Source of the DNA: Solirubrobacteraceae bacterium
GTDB lineage: Bacteria > Actinomycetota > Thermoleophilia > Solirubrobacterales > Solirubrobacteraceae
Direction: 5' to 3'
DNA: 8,459 nt
NCBI GenBank assembly: GCA_019683665.1
Contig: JADGIB010000151.1
Location: 1 to 8,459, forward strand
A model generated the notes under the pieces. It was not told the origin of the DNA and ran no database searches. It saw only the letters and a program-made list of their open reading frames with translations. A program made the position numbers and the translations under genes. Shown one piece after another: positions 6,089 through 8,459 of this stretch; within the stretch, counting starts at the first letter, position 1, and each line of letters begins with the position of its first letter.

Positions 6089-6850
6089 GTGAGCGCCGTC
6101 GACGAGCGGATGGTCGCCGTCGTCCACCACGACGGCGGCCGCGACGAGGTGGCCGTCGAGGAGCCGCTGGAGATCCGCGTCGACGGCGCGCCGCTCACGG
6201 TCACGATGCGCACCCCCGGCCACGACGAGGAGCTCGCGCTCGGGTTCCTCTACGGCGAGGGGCTGATCGACGGCCCCCGCCGCGCCGGGCTGACCGAGGA
6301 CTTCGCGAGCAACACGATCGAGGTCGAGGGGCCGCTGGCCCGCGACCCGGGCGCGCGCCGCTTCTACACGACGTCGTCGTGCGGGGTGTGCGGCAAGGGC
6401 TCGCTCGAGGAGGTCGCCGTCCACGCCCCGCCGCTGCAGCCCGGGCCGGTCGTCGCGCGCGCGCTGCTGGCCGACCTGCCCGAGCGGCTGCGCCAGCCGG
6501 GCTTCCGGCGCACCGGCGGGATGCACGCGACCGGCCTGTTCGACGCCGACGGCGAGCTGCTGATCCTGCGCGAGGACGTCGGGCGCCACAACGCGATGGA
6601 CAAGGTCGTCGGCCGCGCGCTCGCGGACGGCCTCGTCCCGCTCCACGGCCGCATCCTGTGCGTGAGCGGGCGGCTGTCGTTCGAGCTCGTGCAGAAGGCC
6701 GCGGTCGCGGGCGCCCCGATCCTCGTCGGCGTCGGCGCCCCGACCTCGCTCGCCGTCGACCTCGCCGCCGACCGCGGCCTGACGCTCTGCGGCTTCGCCC
6801 GCCAGGGCCGCGTGAACGTCTACACGGCCCCGGAGCGCGTCGCGGGCTGA
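6089..6850 (+). CDS. fdhD: Formate dehydrogenase accessory sulfurtransferase FdhD
   Basis: A 253-residue protein that accepts sulfur from a cysteine desulfurase (IscS in E. coli) and transfers it to the bis-MGD cofactor, which formate dehydrogenase needs to be active. The sulfur-carrying CxxC is Cys98 and Cys101 in TTSSCGVCGKGS. Other family signatures are GGMHATGLF (143-151), REDVGRHNAMDK (from 161) and SGRLSFELVQKA. The gene starts 13 bases after the stop of the catalytic subunit gene and is very likely in the same operon. GTG at 6089 is used as the start; ATG at 6110 (residue 8) is a shorter alternative that would keep the whole conserved domain. Neither has a strong ribosome binding site (a GGGG run sits 8-11 bases before the GTG), so the exact N-terminus is uncertain. 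Confidence 0.96.
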   Translation: MSAVDERMVAVVHHDGGRDEVAVEEPLEIRVDGAPLTVTMRTPGHDEELALGFLYGEGLIDGPRRAGLTEDFASNTIEVEGPLARDPGARRFYTTSSCGVCGKGSLEEVAVHAPPLQPGPVVARALLADLPERLRQPGFRRTGGMHATGLFDADGELLILREDVGRHNAMDKVVGRALADGLVPLHGRILCVSGRLSFELVQKAAVAGAPILVGVGAPTSLAVDLAADRGLTLCGFARQGRVNVYTAPERVAG

Positions 6851-6852
6851 GC

Positions 6853-6893
6853 GTTGTCGGCTCGCGGCCGCATGGCGACCGCGATCCGACAAC
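6853..6893 (+). terminator. Hairpin after fdhD, likely operon terminator
   Basis: GTTGTCGG (6853-6860) pairs with CCGACAAC (6886-6893); after a single C/T mismatch, TCGCGG (6862-6867) pairs with CCGCGA (6879-6884), leaving an 11-base loop. The 14 base pairs begin 2 bases after the fdhD stop. No U-tract follows, so this would be a non-canonical terminator of the kind proposed for high-GC actinobacteria, or an mRNA 3'-end stabiliser. An operator role for the next gene cannot be excluded. Confidence 0.5.
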
Positions 6894-6894
6894 G

Positions 6895-6912
6895 GGGCGC
6901 CGCGCGGCGCCC
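6895..6912. repeat. Perfect 18-bp palindrome
   Basis: GGGCGCCGCGCGGCGCCC is its own reverse complement over all 18 bases. It begins 1 base after the fdhD hairpin. With no loop bases it can form only a short stem in RNA, but it may act with the preceding hairpin as a tandem terminator or be a protein-binding site. It is made only of G and C, so the chance expectation is higher than in balanced DNA. Confidence 0.45.
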
Positions 6913-6972
6913 GGGCGGCATGCGAGCGGCAAGCCGGAGCGGGGCCGGGGCAAGCGCCCGGCAACCGCCCGT

Positions 6973-6987
6973 CGGGAGCGTCTCCCG
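6973..6987 (+). promoter_or_regulatory. Ribosome binding site inside a small hairpin
   Basis: CGGGAG (6973-6978) and CTCCCG (6982-6987) pair around a 3-base loop. GGGAG at 6974-6978 is the only Shine-Dalgarno-like sequence before the ATG at 6990, with a spacing of 11 bases. The stem would cover the site in the mRNA. It supports the choice of start weakly; a regulatory effect is speculation. Confidence 0.35.
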
Positions 6988-6989
6988 CC

Positions 6990-8387
6990 ATGACCGCTCT
7001 CGACCACATCCCCACCGCCGCCGTCGCCGCCGTCGACGCGCTCCGGCTCCGCGTCGCGGGCCCCGTCTTCGCCCCCGAGGACGAGGGCTGGGACGCCGCC
7101 CGCGCCGCCTGGAACGTCGCCGTCGACCAGCGGCCCGCCGCCGTCGTCGTCCCCCGCGACGCCGGCGACGTCGCCGCCGCCGTCCGGGTCGCCCGCGAGC
7201 ACGGGCTGCGCGTCACCGCCCAGGTGACCGGCCACAACGCCGGCGCCTACGAGGCGCTCGACGACACCGTCCTGCTGCGCATGACCGAGCTGCGCGACGT
7301 CGAGATCGACGCCGCCGGCCGCCGCGCCCGCGTCGGCGCCGGGGCCGAGCGGCGCGACGTCGTCCTGCCCGCGGCCGAGCACGGGCTCGCCGCGCTCGCC
7401 GGCTCCTCGCCGCAGGTCAGCGTCGTCGGCTACGCGCTCGGCGGCGGGATCGGCTGGCTGGCCCGCCGCTTCGGCACCGCCGCCGACTCGATCCTCGCCC
7501 TCGACGTCGTCACCGCCGACGGCGAGCTGCGCCGCGTCGACGCCGACCGCGACCCCGACCTGTTCTGAGCCCTGCGCGGCGGGGGCGGCAGCTTCGGCGT
7601 CGTCACCGCCGTCGAGCTGCGCCTGTTCGAGCCCGGCCCGCTCGTCGCCGGCGCGATGCTCTGGCCGATCGACCGGGCCCGCGAGGTCGTCGCCGCCTGG
7701 CGCGACCTGACGCTCGACAGCCCCGACGAGCTGACGACCTCGCTGCGGCTGCTCGCCGTCCCCGACGACCCGGCCGTCCCCGAGCCGCTGCGCGGCGGCG
7801 CCTTCGTCGTCGTCGACGGCGCCTTCAGCGGCGACGAGGCGGCCGCCGCCGCGGTCCTGGCGCCGCTGCGCGTGCTGGGCCCGATGGTCGACGGCTGGCA
7901 GCCGGCCGGGCCGGAGGCGCTCCCGTTCGTCCACATGGGCCCGGAGGCGCCGATGCCGCTCCAGGGCGGGGCGCTCATGCTCGACGCGCTGCCCGACGCG
8001 GCGCTGCGCCGGTGGCTGGAGCTCGTCGGCCCCGGCTCGGCGTCGCCGTACGTCAGCGCCGAGCTGCGCCACCTCGGCGGCGAGCTCGCGCGGCCCGGGG
8101 CGCACAAGGGCGCGCGCAGCCCGATGCGCGCCCGGTACCTGGCGTTCCTGGCCGGCGTCCCCGCGACCCCGGAGCTGGCCGAGGCGCTGCGGGCCCGCAC
8201 CGAGCGCGTCACCGCGGCGATGGCGCGGTGGACGGCGCGCACCTCGTACCTGAACTTCGCCGAGCGCCCGACCGACCCGGCGACCCTGTTCGAGCCCGAG
8301 GCCTACGCCCGCCTGCGCCGCGTGAAGGCGCGCGTCGACCCGGAGCGCCGGTTCCGGGCCAACCACGACATCCCGCCCGCCGCCTGA
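6990..8387 (+). pseudogene. FAD-linked oxidase (BBE type) interrupted by one in-frame TGA
   Basis: A 465-codon gene for an FAD-binding PCMH/BBE-family oxidoreductase. Codon 193 (7566-7568) is TGA, where the family has Trp in DLFWALRGGGGSFGVVT; the frame then continues without further damage to the TGA at 8385-8387. The N-terminal half has the FAD-binding PCMH fold: AVVVPRDAGDVAAAV, then GHNAG with His82 as the probable 8-alpha-histidyl FAD attachment, then VVGYALGGGIGW. Ser140 stands where bicovalent members have the second (cysteinyl) attachment, so flavin linkage would be to His only. The second half ends in a clear BBE motif (YLNFAE near 8250, then RLRRVKARVDPERRFRANHDI). The substrate is unknown; relatives oxidise sugars, alcohols and natural products. 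The stop could be a true nonsense mutation (TGG to TGA is one transition) or a sequencing error. It ended the 192-residue product before the substrate domain. There is no visible functional link to formate oxidation. Confidence 0.85.
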
Positions 8388-8415
8388 CGGGCGGCGCCCG
8401 GCGCGGCGCCGCCCG
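8388..8415 (+). terminator. 11-bp hairpin immediately after the oxidase gene
   Basis: CGGGCGGCGCC (8388-8398) pairs perfectly with GGCGCCGCCCG (8405-8415) around a 6-base loop, starting at the first base after the stop codon. There is no U-tract. Its placement supports 8385-8387 as the original end of the oxidase gene and a terminator role. The remaining 44 bases to the window edge are almost all G/C, with a C7 run at 8443-8449 and a 10-bp palindrome at 8450-8459, and no gene that I can support. Confidence 0.5.
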
Positions 8416-8459
8416 CGCGGCCGCCGCGCGCCGGCGGGCACGCCCCCCCGGGGCGCCCC

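Noticed and set aside
2941..6213. A 1090-codon open frame on the minus strand across the formate dehydrogenase genes, and similar long frames elsewhere (for example 6201-8441 minus, 4047-6092 plus).
   Set aside because: Such frames are expected opposite or beside genes in DNA with this G+C content. The translations are Arg/Ala/Gly-rich or low in complexity with no recognisable domain, while the chosen frames carry complete family motifs.
7566..7568. Selenocysteine insertion or TGA reassigned to Trp as explanations for the in-frame TGA.
   Set aside because: The family position is a structural Trp, not a redox Cys, and TGA serves as the normal stop in five other places here. The formate dehydrogenase itself uses Cys, so selenium use is not indicated.
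1..8459. CRISPR arrays, tRNA or rRNA genes, transposases, integrases, attachment sites or toxin-antitoxin pairs.
   Set aside because: No regularly spaced direct repeats, tRNA-like cloverleaf, rRNA stretch or mobile-element protein was seen on either strand. All long intervals are explained by the listed genes.

Overview
The window is about 75% G+C with strong G/C preference at third codon positions, tightly packed genes and several 1-4 base stop/start overlaps. This fits a high-GC actinobacterium (something like a Thermoleophilia/Solirubrobacterales lineage is plausible, but this is inference). No rRNA, tRNA, CRISPR array, insertion sequence or phage gene is visible.

Layout, left to right. 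(1) Bases 1-684, plus strand: molybdenum cofactor guanylyltransferase MobA, whose true start lies beyond the left edge. (2) Bases 645-1598, minus strand: a LysR-type regulator converging on mobA, with the 3' ends overlapping by 40 bases. (3) Bases 1599-1679: an 81-base divergent control region with a T-N11-A dyad typical of LysR operators and a hairpin over the next gene's ribosome binding site. (4) Bases 1680-6850, plus strand: a compact formate dehydrogenase operon. It holds a NuoE-NuoF fusion diaphorase subunit, a small NuoG/HoxU-like iron-sulfur subunit (ATGA overlap), an FdhF-type molybdopterin catalytic subunit with active-site cysteine (TGATG overlap) and the sulfurtransferase FdhD (13-base gap). 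(5) Bases 6851-6989: two tandem hairpins and a hairpin over the next ribosome binding site. (6) Bases 6990-8387, plus strand: a BBE-type FAD-linked oxidase interrupted by one in-frame TGA at a conserved Trp position. (7) An 11-bp hairpin right after it, then GC-only sequence to the edge.

How the genes work together: MobA makes the guanine dinucleotide form of the molybdenum/tungsten cofactor, and FdhD transfers sulfur to it so the catalytic subunit becomes active. Formate is oxidised at the cofactor, electrons pass through the small iron-sulfur subunit, and the NuoE-NuoF subunit reduces NAD+ at FMN. None of the subunits has a signal peptide or membrane segment, so this is a soluble cytoplasmic NAD-linked enzyme. 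The LysR protein is the obvious candidate regulator.

The most notable points are the way the usual three FDH polypeptides are re-divided (gamma and beta fused, alpha split in two), the apparent loss of one iron-sulfur site from the linking subunit, the LysR dyad, and the single nonsense codon in the oxidase. I did not find an obviously new biological system; the FDH architecture is the best candidate for something under-described.
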